A stretch of 64,000 bases of DNA from Maribacter aquimaris (GCF_014596745.1 NZ_JABTCF010000016.1:1-64000), one strand, 5' to 3'; shown: positions 9,301-17,024, counted from the stretch's first letter. The notes: generated by a model from the sequence alone, not told the origin. Numbers and translations: made by a program.

Positions 9301-10019
9301 ACCGGGAATTTAGAACCGCTTTCCCCGTAAATATGGAGAACCCCGAGATTGCCCATGAAGTTCCGTTTGGAAGCGTTCGTGTCGGTAAGGACGAAATCAA
9401 GACCGCGGGCGAACGGTATACCCCTCTTTGTAAGGATGTGCATCCGAGGGCGATTATCGACTGGATTTCTGCCACCGACGATGAGGTTGCCATTACGTTG
9501 AGTTCATCGGTATCGGCAGCGGATTGGATCGATCCCACCGAGCATTCATCGGACCATGCTGTTTTGCAGAACCTTTTATTGGCCAGTAGAACATCCTGTC
9601 ATTGGGAAGGGAATGAATACTCCCAGGGCGGTAACCACGATTTCAACAATGTGTTAACGTCCAATAAGGCGGGCAGCATTATGGGTCAAAAAATCGCGAA
9701 ACAAAAAAATGAACCGATCCATGTAGTGGTCTATCCAGATACTTCAAAGGATGCCTTTTTGCCGGCAGCCACAAGTTTTTATTCGATAGATTCAGATAAC
9801 GTAATAATAACTACCATCAAAAAAGCAGAAGATACCGATGAGATCATTGCGCGTATGTACAACGTAAAGGATGGCAACGAAAAAGTTAATGTTTCTTCTT
9901 ATTTCGACATCAATTCGTACAAGCATACCAATATAATCGAGGAGAACCCAACACCTGTTTCCCCTGAATTGAAGGTTGGTAAATATGCCATTGAGACTTT
10001 TAGCCTGGATGTGAAATAA
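6393..10019 (+). CDS. GH38-like alpha-mannosidase, secreted
   Basis: 1208 aa. A signal peptide (about residues 1-27, core VLLSTCFFLVLNIGYA) leads into ~340 residues of beta-rich N-terminal domains, then the GH38 catalytic domain. The zinc motif is NSSHQDIAW (H376, D378; classical GH38 has HSHxDxGW) and the nucleophile motif is YWNVDVPGKS (D489). A HGPGHHD motif (H649-D655) supplies the later zinc His. The central helical and C-terminal beta domains follow (FNSLSWERT near 755, then IDWISATDDEVAITLSSS). GH38 enzymes are retaining alpha-mannosidases, and some act on other alpha-linked sugars. First gene of the operon behind operator 3. The Ser in place of Pro/His at the first motif and the long N-terminal part mark it as a divergent subgroup, so mannose specificity is inferred. 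Confidence 0.88.
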   Translation: MMKYQIKLASRVLLSTCFFLVLNIGYAHSSVGKKNIEPRSTSMLFHQGNGGGSGHIQELNTNYRLYNLAKNDIEGYKEMLSGSEFFLYPSIREDVNVSMIARATTGKMGFEFLTGMVPADYSSDTVTFFMLSDIDLNLNESFDIHVNDRHVLTFNTNEDGSLSITENPGKGNAEFVLVRRDGNGDGIGAFRLTVPTSFVQKGKSAKIKFNGHKKNSNCWLMIFKADDALSRIRESVKSEAAFVIKEQNGVLFVDAPVYFEGKKVYVISDGKKSKVKTFKAQGELSKVSFTIQSPKKDFSIVYDGTEMSLAFKKGDGTISSTDIVGNYLFHHQANNIGNSWLASLTKLYKPEFNETFDDFFEKKYEKGLVSIMNSSHQDIAWVDRPEVCIILRDTLLLAPVLKDAFIRDDYGFDIEDGLMLREYLERHPESREQLTTLLKRKLISVGATYNCPYEDMYDAEDQVRQLYLGKKWVKKNFGGYDSKVYWNVDVPGKSLQTPQILKKAGVDYMVISRHAKGMFHWASPDGSSVFTYSPGHYGNDLLYLSRDMSNKLKYGADQTLYWEDTFKGGEIQTPLLSSQDMLPAIDYSEYIDTWNAFDTFKDKEGSTKNMYLPKMELQTVDEFMPLAEKNAMNVDTIMGERPNVWVYIHGPGHHDALTASREASKLLPAAEKFLSIANKMDPVKMKYPFEALDEAWQAKIYPDHGWGGHDGDVTDNLFKENLVKSRTMGQNLLNQGVGYISRKIKKNEKLGIPVVLFNSLSWERTDPVSTKIDFEKGTVKNVAVITANKKRVEVQTKNETYYDDGSLKSADITFIAEDIPSIGYATYYVTEDKNGTVGKASNLGNTSTYENPFYKVSFENGGIAQVYDKAFKKDLFLNDHFKVGDVFTMQSVGNGAGEFGDVQQPSMVDFDKVSLHNPQWEILENGPVYTKYRLEQQILHAIVRQDVTLYHNLKRIYFDTSLRNWSGELYREFRTAFPVNMENPEIAHEVPFGSVRVGKDEIKTAGERYTPLCKDVHPRAIIDWISATDDEVAITLSSSVSAADWIDPTEHSSDHAVLQNLLLASRTSCHWEGNEYSQGGNHDFNNVLTSNKAGSIMGQKIAKQKNEPIHVVVYPDTSKDAFLPAATSFYSIDSDNVIITTIKKAEDTDEIIARMYNVKDGNEKVNVSSYFDINSYKHTNIIEENPTPVSPELKVGKYAIETFSLDVK

Positions 10020-10058
10020 GCAGGTTTCCTATTTATTCATTTTTTAATAAAGAGAGAT

Positions 10059-10475
10059 ATGGGGCTTATAGAGAAAATTTCGAATGAAGAACCAGGGGTT
10101 CATTCCGTATTGGTCAAAGACAGTTGGCAGGTGGTCAAGGTGAATTATTCCATAGACCATGAAGTCGATAACCTAGGTTCACTATACATGAATACAAATA
10201 GCGGGCTAGCGGTCGCTTTGCTTAAGGGCAGGGCCATATTGATCAAGGAAAGTGGGGACGACCATTTGCCGTTCATACAGACCATTCCCATGGTTCGGGG
10301 AACTTCATATTTCATTCCTGAAAATTTGGGATTCCACATTGTAATGAAAAAGGGCAGCGAACTGTTTCGTGTAGAAAGTCCCCAAGGGTCCGCAATGGAG
10401 GTTCTGAAAAGACCTTTGGATAAAAAGGAATTGGATATTATAAAAAGAAACGTAATCAAAGAATTTAAAAGTTAA
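10059..10475 (+). CDS. Cupin-like protein A (138 aa)
   Basis: A small beta-rich protein with an approximate cupin pattern: a first half (NSGLAVALLKGRAILIKES) that lacks the usual His and Glu ligands, and a second half (RGTSYFIPENLGFHIVMKKGSELFRVE) that keeps one His. It is a paralogue of the 139-aa protein at 12733, matching in length, in the opening (xSVLVKDSWQVVKVNY / PFIVKEGWQLARLNF) and in the Pro-Gly/His strand. No signal peptide. It ends 2 bp before the RraA-like gene, so the two are probably co-translated. A role as a sugar mutarotase/isomerase or sugar-acid sensor is possible but not shown. Confidence 0.75.
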   Translation: MGLIEKISNEEPGVHSVLVKDSWQVVKVNYSIDHEVDNLGSLYMNTNSGLAVALLKGRAILIKESGDDHLPFIQTIPMVRGTSYFIPENLGFHIVMKKGSELFRVESPQGSAMEVLKRPLDKKELDIIKRNVIKEFKS

Positions 10476-10477
10476 GA

Positions 10478-11182
10478 ATGGAAACAACAACGCCGTTATG
10501 GAACAATGATGATGAGCTTTTCAAAATCGCCAAGAAAGAACTGTTTGTTGCTCTTGTGGGCGATATTTTGGATACTTTGGGATACCACCATCAATTTTTG
10601 CCTCCCAACATTAAGCCACTGGACACCAACTTTGTCCTTATCGGGAGGGCAATGCCGGTACTGGAGGCCGATGTATTCGAAGAATCTGTCGAAAACACCA
10701 AGAACCCACTGATGAAAAAACCTTTTGGGATCATGTTCGAGGCCCTCGATGACCTGAAAAAAAATGAGGTCTATATCTGCACGGGTTCTTCCCCTAGGTA
10801 TGCCCTTTGGGGTGGGTTAATGAGTACCAGGGCCATTAAACTTGGGGCAGCAGGAGCCATTTTGGATGGTTATTCACGGGATACCAATGAGGTGCTTCAT
10901 TTGAATTTCCCCACCTTCTCCTTTGGGGGATATGCCCAGGATCAAGGTCCACGGGGAAAGGTTATCGACTATCGTGTTCCCATTGAAATCAAAGGGACAA
11001 AAATAAACCCCGGGGATATCATCTACGGAGATCGGGATGGGGTTTTGATTGTTCCCAAGGAAGTGGAAACCAAAGCATTTATGGGGGCCATCGAAAAAGC
11101 ACGGGGAGAACAATTGGTGAAAAAAGCATTGGAAGAGGGTATGAGTACCGTAGATGCGTTTAACAAGTTCGGTATTATGTAG
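10478..11182 (+). CDS. RraA-like aldolase/decarboxylase family protein
   Basis: 234 aa. The RraA fold is clear: WGGLMSTRAIKLGAAGAILDG, SRDTNEV, FPTFSFGG, KINPGDIIYGDRDGVLIVPKE. In the family, class II 4-hydroxy-4-methyl-2-oxoglutarate aldolases/oxaloacetate decarboxylases use the Arg-Asp pair of GYSRDT and a divalent metal to split 2-oxo acids to pyruvate; other members only bind RNase E. Flavobacteria and this sugar context make the catabolic role more likely, for example cleavage of a 2-keto-3-deoxy acid made by the UxuA-like enzyme. Cytoplasmic. Spacing to the preceding cupin is 2 bp. Confidence 0.88.
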   Translation: METTTPLWNNDDELFKIAKKELFVALVGDILDTLGYHHQFLPPNIKPLDTNFVLIGRAMPVLEADVFEESVENTKNPLMKKPFGIMFEALDDLKKNEVYICTGSSPRYALWGGLMSTRAIKLGAAGAILDGYSRDTNEVLHLNFPTFSFGGYAQDQGPRGKVIDYRVPIEIKGTKINPGDIIYGDRDGVLIVPKEVETKAFMGAIEKARGEQLVKKALEEGMSTVDAFNKFGIM

Positions 11183-11221
11183 CCCTTGGGCAAATGTGGA
11201 TTTACAAACGAAAAAAAATTT

Positions 11222-12667
11222 ATGAAGACTAAAAAATCCAACTATTTGTTGGGAATAAGCTTTGTTTCGACCATTGGAGGGTTCCTCTTTGGATACGACA
11301 CCGCAATTATATCGGGTTGTAATACCTTTTTGGAACAACATTTCAATTTATCAGCCGCTGAGCTCGGTTGGTTGGTTTCATCGGCTTTGTTGGGTACCAT
11401 TCTCGGGTGTATCGTTGCGGGATCGATAACGGATAGGTTAGGGCGTAAGAAAGCCTTGATCATTGCTGCCATTTGCTTGACAATATCGGCGTTTGGATCC
11501 ATGTTGCCCCCTCAGTTTTTGGGGAATTTAAATGAGGCTTTCTGGGTCACTTCCAATGCGGATTTTTCATTTAATTTCTTAATTGGTGTCCGCATTATCG
11601 GAGGAATAGGCGTAGGGATCACCTCAGTGGTAGCCCCTATTTATATTTCGGAACTTTCCCTGCCCCAAAACAGGGGAAGAATGGTATCGCTTTATCAGCT
11701 TTCGATAACCTTAGGCATTCTTTTGGCTTTTTTGGTCGATTGGTTGGTGTTGACCAATGCAGGGGATTTGGCCGGAGTAATTTCAAATGAACCTTCCGGA
11801 TTTTGGGAATGGTTGTTCGTTGATGAACTTTGGAGGGGGATGTTCGGCACGGAGATTCCGATTGCCCTGTTGTTCTTGGTTTTACTTTTCTTGGTACCTG
11901 AAACGCCAAGATGGCTTATTGCGAAAGAACGCTATGATGAGGCCGAGGAAATCATGGTCAAAATCAATGGTGAAGAGTACGCCCGGATGCAAATGGCCGA
12001 AATAAAGGAAGTGGTCAAAGAGGAAAGCGGTGGCATAAAGGAATTGTTAAAACCGTATTTAAGGGTTCCGCTTTTGATAGGGATATTACTTCCTATGTTT
12101 TCCCATTTAAGCGGTATTGCGGCCATCATGTATTTTGCACCCAATATTATCAATGAATCCGTCCAAAGTGTTGAGAGTTCTTTTTTAGGGGCGGTATTGG
12201 TCGGTGTGGTCAATAGTGCGTTTACCTTCGTGGCTATTTTGAACATCGAAAAATTTGGACGAAGAAAACTTTTGCTCATTGGCGTTGTAGGTGCCTTTAT
12301 ATCCTTAACGGGTGTTGGCGTTTTATTCGCTTTGGGCTCACAATACGTCATTATTCCCTTATTGATGTACGTGGCCAGTTTTGCCTTTTCCTTCGGACCC
12401 ATTGTCTGGGTGATCATCAGTGAAATTTTTCCCACTCGCATACGCGGATTGGCAGTTGCATTGGGGAGTTTCTCATTAATGGTTACCGGGTTTGTCATAA
12501 CCCTCACCAATCCTATCCTTATCGATACCATTCAAGCTTCAGGTACTTTTTTACTTTATGCCTCATTGACCTTACCGGCTATATGGTTTATTTGGAAATA
12601 CGTTCCGGAAACGAAAGGAAAGACCTTGGAGGAAATAGAAAGGTATTGGCGAGATAGTACAAAGTGA
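11222..12667 (+). CDS. MFS sugar porter (sugar:H+ symporter)
   Basis: 481 aa from the ATG at 11222. That start is preferred over an in-frame ATG 36 nt earlier because it gives the normal MKTKKSN leader directly before TM1 and follows an A-rich stretch. Twelve TM segments and the sugar-porter signatures are present: GGFLFGYDTAIISG, DRLGRKKAL, PETPRWLIAKERYDEAEEIM, EKFGRRKLLLIG, EIFPTRIRGLAVA and the C-terminal PETKGKTLEEIE. This is the XylE/GLUT-type inner-membrane symporter family. It is the only transporter in the mannoside locus, so imported substrates are probably monosaccharides released in the periplasm or outside. Confidence 0.95.
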   Translation: MKTKKSNYLLGISFVSTIGGFLFGYDTAIISGCNTFLEQHFNLSAAELGWLVSSALLGTILGCIVAGSITDRLGRKKALIIAAICLTISAFGSMLPPQFLGNLNEAFWVTSNADFSFNFLIGVRIIGGIGVGITSVVAPIYISELSLPQNRGRMVSLYQLSITLGILLAFLVDWLVLTNAGDLAGVISNEPSGFWEWLFVDELWRGMFGTEIPIALLFLVLLFLVPETPRWLIAKERYDEAEEIMVKINGEEYARMQMAEIKEVVKEESGGIKELLKPYLRVPLLIGILLPMFSHLSGIAAIMYFAPNIINESVQSVESSFLGAVLVGVVNSAFTFVAILNIEKFGRRKLLLIGVVGAFISLTGVGVLFALGSQYVIIPLLMYVASFAFSFGPIVWVIISEIFPTRIRGLAVALGSFSLMVTGFVITLTNPILIDTIQASGTFLLYASLTLPAIWFIWKYVPETKGKTLEEIERYWRDSTK

Positions 12668-12732
12668 TAATTGAACAAGAAATCCAGCGGTTTTTGAAAA
12701 AAAAGCGAAGTATATTTTAGGTATAATAATCC

Positions 12733-13152
12733 ATGATCGAAGCATATAACATTAAAGAAAAAGGGTACCATCCCTTTATTGTAAAAGAAGGATGGCAATT
12801 GGCAAGACTTAATTTTACCGAAGCACAGCATATCAACCAAATAATACGGTTGGATGTGCATTTGAAAACGGATGAAATATTTATCCCTATAACAGGGAAA
12901 TCCGTTCTTATTGCGGCCTCAATGGTAAATAATGAACCGCAGTTTGAAACGGAATTGATGAAAATCAACCATATCTACAACATACCCAAGGGAGTATGGC
13001 ACAATATCGCCATGGAGGAAGGTAGCGAGGTTTTTATTGCGGAGAAATCGAACACCCATGTGTCTGATTTTGAATATTTTCCCTTGAGCAATGCTAAAAA
13101 AGAGGAACTGGGGATATTGGTTAAGGCCCAATTGGAATCGCAAAACGGGTAA
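12733..13152 (+). CDS. Cupin-like protein B (139 aa)
   Basis: Paralogue of the 138-aa cupin at 10059 but with a more complete motif: RLDVHLKTDEIFIPITGKSVLI carries a His and Glu, and YNIPKGVWHNIAMEEGSEVFI a second His. It could therefore bind a metal where the first copy probably cannot. Cytoplasmic. It lies between the MFS porter and the SDR gene. A role as a sugar or sugar-acid isomerase, epimerase or sensor is inference from the fold and context only. Confidence 0.78.
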   Translation: MIEAYNIKEKGYHPFIVKEGWQLARLNFTEAQHINQIIRLDVHLKTDEIFIPITGKSVLIAASMVNNEPQFETELMKINHIYNIPKGVWHNIAMEEGSEVFIAEKSNTHVSDFEYFPLSNAKKEELGILVKAQLESQNG

Positions 13153-13173
13153 CCGTTTGGAAAATCGATAAAA

Positions 13174-13974
13174 ATGAAAGAAATAGATCTAAAAGGAAAA
13201 AAGGCTTTGGTTACCGGAGGAAGCATGGGAATCGGAGCGGAAATATGTAAACAATTGGCCAATTGCGGTGCGGATGTTTTCATCAATTATTATAGTAATA
13301 AGGCCAAAGCGGAAGCGCTGGTTAAAGAGTTGCAAGAAACATACGGTGTAAAAGCAGCCTGTGCAGGAGCCAACGTTGCCGATTCGAAGCAGGTAGCGGA
13401 AATGTTCCTCCAATTGGATAAGGAATTTGGCGGAATCGATATCCTGGTGAACAATGCGGGTAGTGAAAGTGTTTCCCATGTATTGGATATGGAAGAAAAG
13501 GAATGGGATAGGGTTTTGAACATCAACCTGAAAGGCCCTTTCCTTTGTTCTAAACAAGCGGCCCAAAGAATGGAGCACAGCGGAGGCGGTGTAATCATCA
13601 ATATATCCTCCATTCATGATAGCGTACCGAGAAAAGGGCTGATCCATTATTGCTCTGCAAAGGCCGGACTTAAAATGTTCACCAAATGTTTGTCCCTGGA
13701 ACTTGCAGACCAAGGTATCCGGGTACTTTCCATTGCACCGGGAGCCATTGAGACCAATATGAACAGGGAGGAAATCAAAAATTTTGGAAAGGACAAATTT
13801 GAACAATGGATTCCACAGGGGCGTATTGGGGAAGTTTCCGATGTGGCCAATACCGTGGCTTTTATGGCGAGCGATTTGGCCAGTTATATAAATGGTGCCG
13901 ACATTTATATCGATGGTGCCTATATGAACCATACCATTCAATATGATCCCAGACCTGAAAGAAAGAATAAATAA
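13174..13974 (+). CDS. SDR family NAD(P)-dependent oxidoreductase
   Basis: 266 aa, classical short-chain dehydrogenase. The cofactor motif TGGSMGIG lies at about residues 15-22, NNAG near 100, the catalytic Ser at IINISSIHD (about 145), and the catalytic pair YCSAK is Y159/K163. The C-terminal SYINGADIYIDGA is typical of the glucose-1-dehydrogenase/3-oxoacyl-reductase branch. Placed with a lactonase and a mannonate-dehydratase-like gene, it most plausibly oxidises a free aldose (mannose or a relative) to its lactone. Reduction or oxidation of a beta-hydroxyacyl-CoA, alongside the nearby enoyl-CoA hydratase, is the alternative. 12 bp separate it from the next gene. Confidence 0.93.
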   Translation: MKEIDLKGKKALVTGGSMGIGAEICKQLANCGADVFINYYSNKAKAEALVKELQETYGVKAACAGANVADSKQVAEMFLQLDKEFGGIDILVNNAGSESVSHVLDMEEKEWDRVLNINLKGPFLCSKQAAQRMEHSGGGVIINISSIHDSVPRKGLIHYCSAKAGLKMFTKCLSLELADQGIRVLSIAPGAIETNMNREEIKNFGKDKFEQWIPQGRIGEVSDVANTVAFMASDLASYINGADIYIDGAYMNHTIQYDPRPERKNK

Positions 13975-13986
13975 ACCGAGCAAGGT

Positions 13987-15138
13987 ATGACGCAACCGAT
14001 AGTAATAAAAGGTATGGCTTGGGATCACCCCAGAGGTTATGAACCCCTTAGGGCTACTTCGGCTGCCTTTTCGAAAATGCATCCCGAGGTTGACCTTCAG
14101 TGGGATATCCGTTCGTTAAAGGAATTTGGGGACATGCCTATAGAAGACCTTATCGAAACGTATGATTTAATCACTATCGATCACCCCTATATGGGGCAGG
14201 CCTTTGCCAATAAGTTGCTATTGCCTTTGGAAAAATCCATATCGGAGAAGAACCTTGGCACATTGAAAGAGCAGTCGGTAGGCCCAAGTTTTGAATCCTA
14301 TATGTATAAAGGGCACCAATTTGCGTTGCCTGTAGATGCCGCTGCCTTGGTTGCCGCCTTTAGAAATGATCTTTTGCTGCAATTGAATCTAAAACTACCA
14401 AAAACACGGACCGGACTATTCGATTTTTATAAGAAAATACCGAACACGCACAAAGTGGCCTGGCCTTTATGCGCCACAGACCTTTGGTGCACCTTCCTGA
14501 CCCTATGTGCCCAGGATGCGGGTAGGGATTTTATAAAGGATAGGGCAATAGAAAAACGTTTGGGCACCCAAATATTGGACGAATTGAAGCAGCACTTGGA
14601 ACACCTTCACCAAGAGTCGATACATTGGAATCCTATCCAAATCTTAGACCGAATGGGTGCAGATGATGAGATTATCTATGCTCCTTTTTTATTCGGTTAC
14701 ACCAATTACTCAAGATCCGGATATACTAAAAATAGCGTCGATTTCGGAAATAGTCCCATAAACCCAAAAACTGATGTCTCTACCATATTGGGAGGGGTAG
14801 GGCTTGCGATATCTACCCATTGTAAACATCAGGATTTGGCCGTGGCATATATAAATTATGTGGCCAGTGCGGAGATCCAGGAAGGGATTTATACCGAAAA
14901 CGGCGGTCAACCCGGGAATTTGAAAGCTTGGCAAAGTAAGGCAAACAATACGCTTTGCAATAACTTTTTCAGCAATACCCTAACCACCATGGAAAAGGCA
15001 TATGTGCGTCCCCAACATAGGGGGTGGAATGCATTTCAGGAACAGGGGGCCGACCTATTGCATAAGGGTTTACTGAACAACACCCCTTCTGATGAAATCA
15101 TTAAAAATCTGAATCAATTATATCAATCTATATCCTAA
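13987..15138 (+). CDS. Solute-binding-protein fold, no signal peptide
   Basis: 383 aa. The pattern matches the SBP-type-1 family of sugar ABC transporters (COG1653): an opening IVIKGMAWDHPRGYEPLRATSAAFSKMHPEVDLQW, a YDLITIDHPYMGQAFANKLLLPL segment, FALPVDAAALVAAFRNDLL, LGGVGLAISTHCKHQDLAVAYINYVAS and GGQPGNLKAW. The N-terminus (MTQPIVIK) has no signal peptide or lipobox, and no ABC permease or ATPase is nearby. It is tightly coupled (1 bp) to the enoyl-CoA hydratase gene. It may therefore be a cytoplasmic protein that reuses the fold to hold a sugar or sugar-acid metabolite or acts as an enzyme. Confidence 0.72.
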   Translation: MTQPIVIKGMAWDHPRGYEPLRATSAAFSKMHPEVDLQWDIRSLKEFGDMPIEDLIETYDLITIDHPYMGQAFANKLLLPLEKSISEKNLGTLKEQSVGPSFESYMYKGHQFALPVDAAALVAAFRNDLLLQLNLKLPKTRTGLFDFYKKIPNTHKVAWPLCATDLWCTFLTLCAQDAGRDFIKDRAIEKRLGTQILDELKQHLEHLHQESIHWNPIQILDRMGADDEIIYAPFLFGYTNYSRSGYTKNSVDFGNSPINPKTDVSTILGGVGLAISTHCKHQDLAVAYINYVASAEIQEGIYTENGGQPGNLKAWQSKANNTLCNNFFSNTLTTMEKAYVRPQHRGWNAFQEQGADLLHKGLLNNTPSDEIIKNLNQLYQSIS

Positions 15139-15139
15139 T

Positions 15140-15907
15140 ATGGAAACGAACTATAAAAATATCACTGTACAGGTAACCAACAAGATTGCCATACTGAGCT
15201 TTAACCGACCCGATCAGTTGAATGCGATGAATCGGGAAATGATGGATGAGATTATTGCTGGTATTGAAGGCATAAATGAAAATGATGAAGTACAGGTCGC
15301 CCTGATCCGTGGGGAAGGGCGTGCCTTTATGGCTGGAGCGGATATTAAGGAATATGGCGGCCAAACCCCTGAGGAGTTCAAGGCATTCCAAGATCGTGGC
15401 ATACAATTATATGAGTCCATCGAAAAAGCCCCCAAACCATGGATCGCTGCTATAAACGGATTCGCCTTGGGTGGTGGTTTTGAAATTGCACTTTCGTGCG
15501 ATATGATACTTGCCAGTGAAACCGCAAAAATGGGGCTCCCCGAAGTGTTCTTAAGTTTGGTTCCCGGGGGTGGGGGAACACAACGTCTTATTCAAAAAGT
15601 AGGCATAAACCGCGCAAAGGAATTGTTGTTTTTCGGCAGTCAATATACTGCGGAAAAACTATATGGTTGGGGAATCGTAAATCTGGTAATTTCCGAAGAT
15701 AACTTTGATGAAGAGGTCATGAAATTTGCGGAAAAACTGACACGGAGATCACCATCGGCCATCAAAGAATTGAAAAGATTGGCGCAACTAAGTCTTTCAA
15801 CACTTCCTTTCGACGAGAAAATCGCGGAAGAAGGTAAGACGGTGACGAAACTTTTCTATGGTGCCGAAGCAAAAAAAGCCATTAACGATTTTATAGCGAA
15901 ATCATAA
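15140..15907 (+). CDS. Enoyl-CoA hydratase/isomerase family protein
   Basis: 255 aa, full crotonase length. The oxyanion-hole segments are AFMAGADIKEYGG and GFALGGGFEIALSCD. Both catalytic glutamates of true hydratases are present, E115 and E135, 20 residues apart as in rat mitochondrial hydratase; the second is in GLPEVFLSLVPGGGGTQRL. The C-terminal helix follows (ALLE-like YGAEAKKAINDFI). It should hydrate or dehydrate an acyl-CoA, though crotonases can also do retro-Claisen or isomerase chemistry. A crotonase in a mannosidase operon is unexpected; with the CoA-transferase downstream it implies a CoA-thioester step. Confidence 0.93.
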   Translation: METNYKNITVQVTNKIAILSFNRPDQLNAMNREMMDEIIAGIEGINENDEVQVALIRGEGRAFMAGADIKEYGGQTPEEFKAFQDRGIQLYESIEKAPKPWIAAINGFALGGGFEIALSCDMILASETAKMGLPEVFLSLVPGGGGTQRLIQKVGINRAKELLFFGSQYTAEKLYGWGIVNLVISEDNFDEEVMKFAEKLTRRSPSAIKELKRLAQLSLSTLPFDEKIAEEGKTVTKLFYGAEAKKAINDFIAKS

Positions 15908-15911
15908 AAAT

Positions 15912-16958
15912 ATGGAAACATTGACCTTCTTTATTGGTAGTTACACAGAATACCCCATTCCTGGTTTTGGGGGCATCGGCCATGGTATTTATACGGTCCA
16001 ACTCAATACGAAAACCGGGGAACTCAAGGTCTTGTCCACCGAGCCTACCCGTAACCCCAGTTATTTGGCCCTTAGTGCCGATTACAGGTATTTGTATTGT
16101 ATTACGGAACTGGACGAAAAAGATACCCCCCATGTGAGGGCTTATAGGGTGAAAGAAGGTTTTTCGTTGGAATTCCTTAACGAGCAACCTATTGCGGGAG
16201 GATATCCTTGTCATCTCGTGGTTGACCAAAATAATGTATTGGTTGTATGCTATGCCACAGGGAATGTCTTTCAGTATCCTGTAGATTCTCAAGGGAAACT
16301 CTTACCTAAGGTAAACCAGTATGACCATAAAGGTTCTAGCATCAATAAGGTTCGGCAGGAAGCACCCCATGCCCATCAGGTATCCGTGCATCCCAATGGT
16401 GAGGATATTTATGTGTGCGATTTAGGAATGGATAAGGTCAAGGCCTATCGATTTGAAGGCAACGATCTGGTTCCTAATCCAGCGAAGGATTGTAAAATTT
16501 CCAAAGGAAACGGTCCACGTCATATGGTTTATGATGCGGAAGGGAATTTTGCTTATGTAATCAGTGAGTTGACGGGTACGGTATCGGTTTTAAAAAGTAA
16601 TGAAGGTGTATTTAAAGAGGTTAAAACCTACCCCACCCTGCCCAAGGATTATACGGGCGTTCCCAGTGCATCGGCCATACGGATGCATCCGTATGGAAAA
16701 TATTTATATGTGGCAAACCGGAAATTGGAAGCGATAACCCTATTCGGAATCGAAAAGGGAAATTTGGAGCTATTGGCTTTTCAGAACACCAATGGTAAAG
16801 AATTAAGGGAATTCAATATAACCCCGGACGGACAATGGTTAATAGCCTGTCATCAGAATTCGCATGACACGATTGTCTATCGAATAGCGAAAGATGGAAG
16901 CTTAAGTGAAAAGTACCGTACCAAGGAAATCCTATCACCGGTTTGTGTGGTTTTTTAA
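15912..16958 (+). CDS. Lactonase family protein (beta-propeller)
   Basis: 348 aa. Repeated blades of the 7-bladed YbhE/6-phosphogluconolactonase type are visible: FFIGSYTEYP, GIYTVQLNTKTGELKVL, NPSYLALSADYRYLYCITEL, PHAHQVSVHPNGEDIYVCDLGMDKVKAYRF, GPRHMVYDAEGNFAYVISELTGTVSV, ASAIRMHPYGKYLYVANR and FNITPDGQWLIACHQNSHDTIVY. The family opens sugar lactones to aldonates. It begins 4 bp after the hydratase gene. No signal peptide, so it acts on a cytoplasmic lactone, most simply the product of the SDR. Confidence 0.92.
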   Translation: METLTFFIGSYTEYPIPGFGGIGHGIYTVQLNTKTGELKVLSTEPTRNPSYLALSADYRYLYCITELDEKDTPHVRAYRVKEGFSLEFLNEQPIAGGYPCHLVVDQNNVLVVCYATGNVFQYPVDSQGKLLPKVNQYDHKGSSINKVRQEAPHAHQVSVHPNGEDIYVCDLGMDKVKAYRFEGNDLVPNPAKDCKISKGNGPRHMVYDAEGNFAYVISELTGTVSVLKSNEGVFKEVKTYPTLPKDYTGVPSASAIRMHPYGKYLYVANRKLEAITLFGIEKGNLELLAFQNTNGKELREFNITPDGQWLIACHQNSHDTIVYRIAKDGSLSEKYRTKEILSPVCVVF

Positions 16959-16975
16959 AAAAGGATAAGCATAGG

Positions 16976-16989
16976 CTAAACCGATTTAG
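16976..16989. promoter_or_regulatory. LacI-type operator copy 4 (inside the operon)
   Basis: CTAAACCGATTTAG, identical to copy 3, in the 66-bp gap 35 bp before the CoA-transferase start. It implies either an internal promoter for the downstream half of the locus or a roadblock site. Confidence 0.78.
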
Positions 16990-17024
16990 TAAATAAAAAT
17001 ATAATTCCTAATGCCAAACGACAA

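Noticed and set aside
11186-11221. Upstream start for the MFS sugar porter
   Set aside because: Adds 12 residues with no counterpart in the family; the ATG at 11222 follows an A-rich leader and starts directly before TM1.
11932-12531. 199-codon minus-strand ORF opposite the MFS gene
   Set aside because: Mirror frame of a transmembrane gene; no domain and no independent leader.
13189-14082. 297-codon minus-strand ORF opposite the SDR gene
   Set aside because: Antisense shadow of a well-conserved SDR coding sequence; its composition shows no domain.
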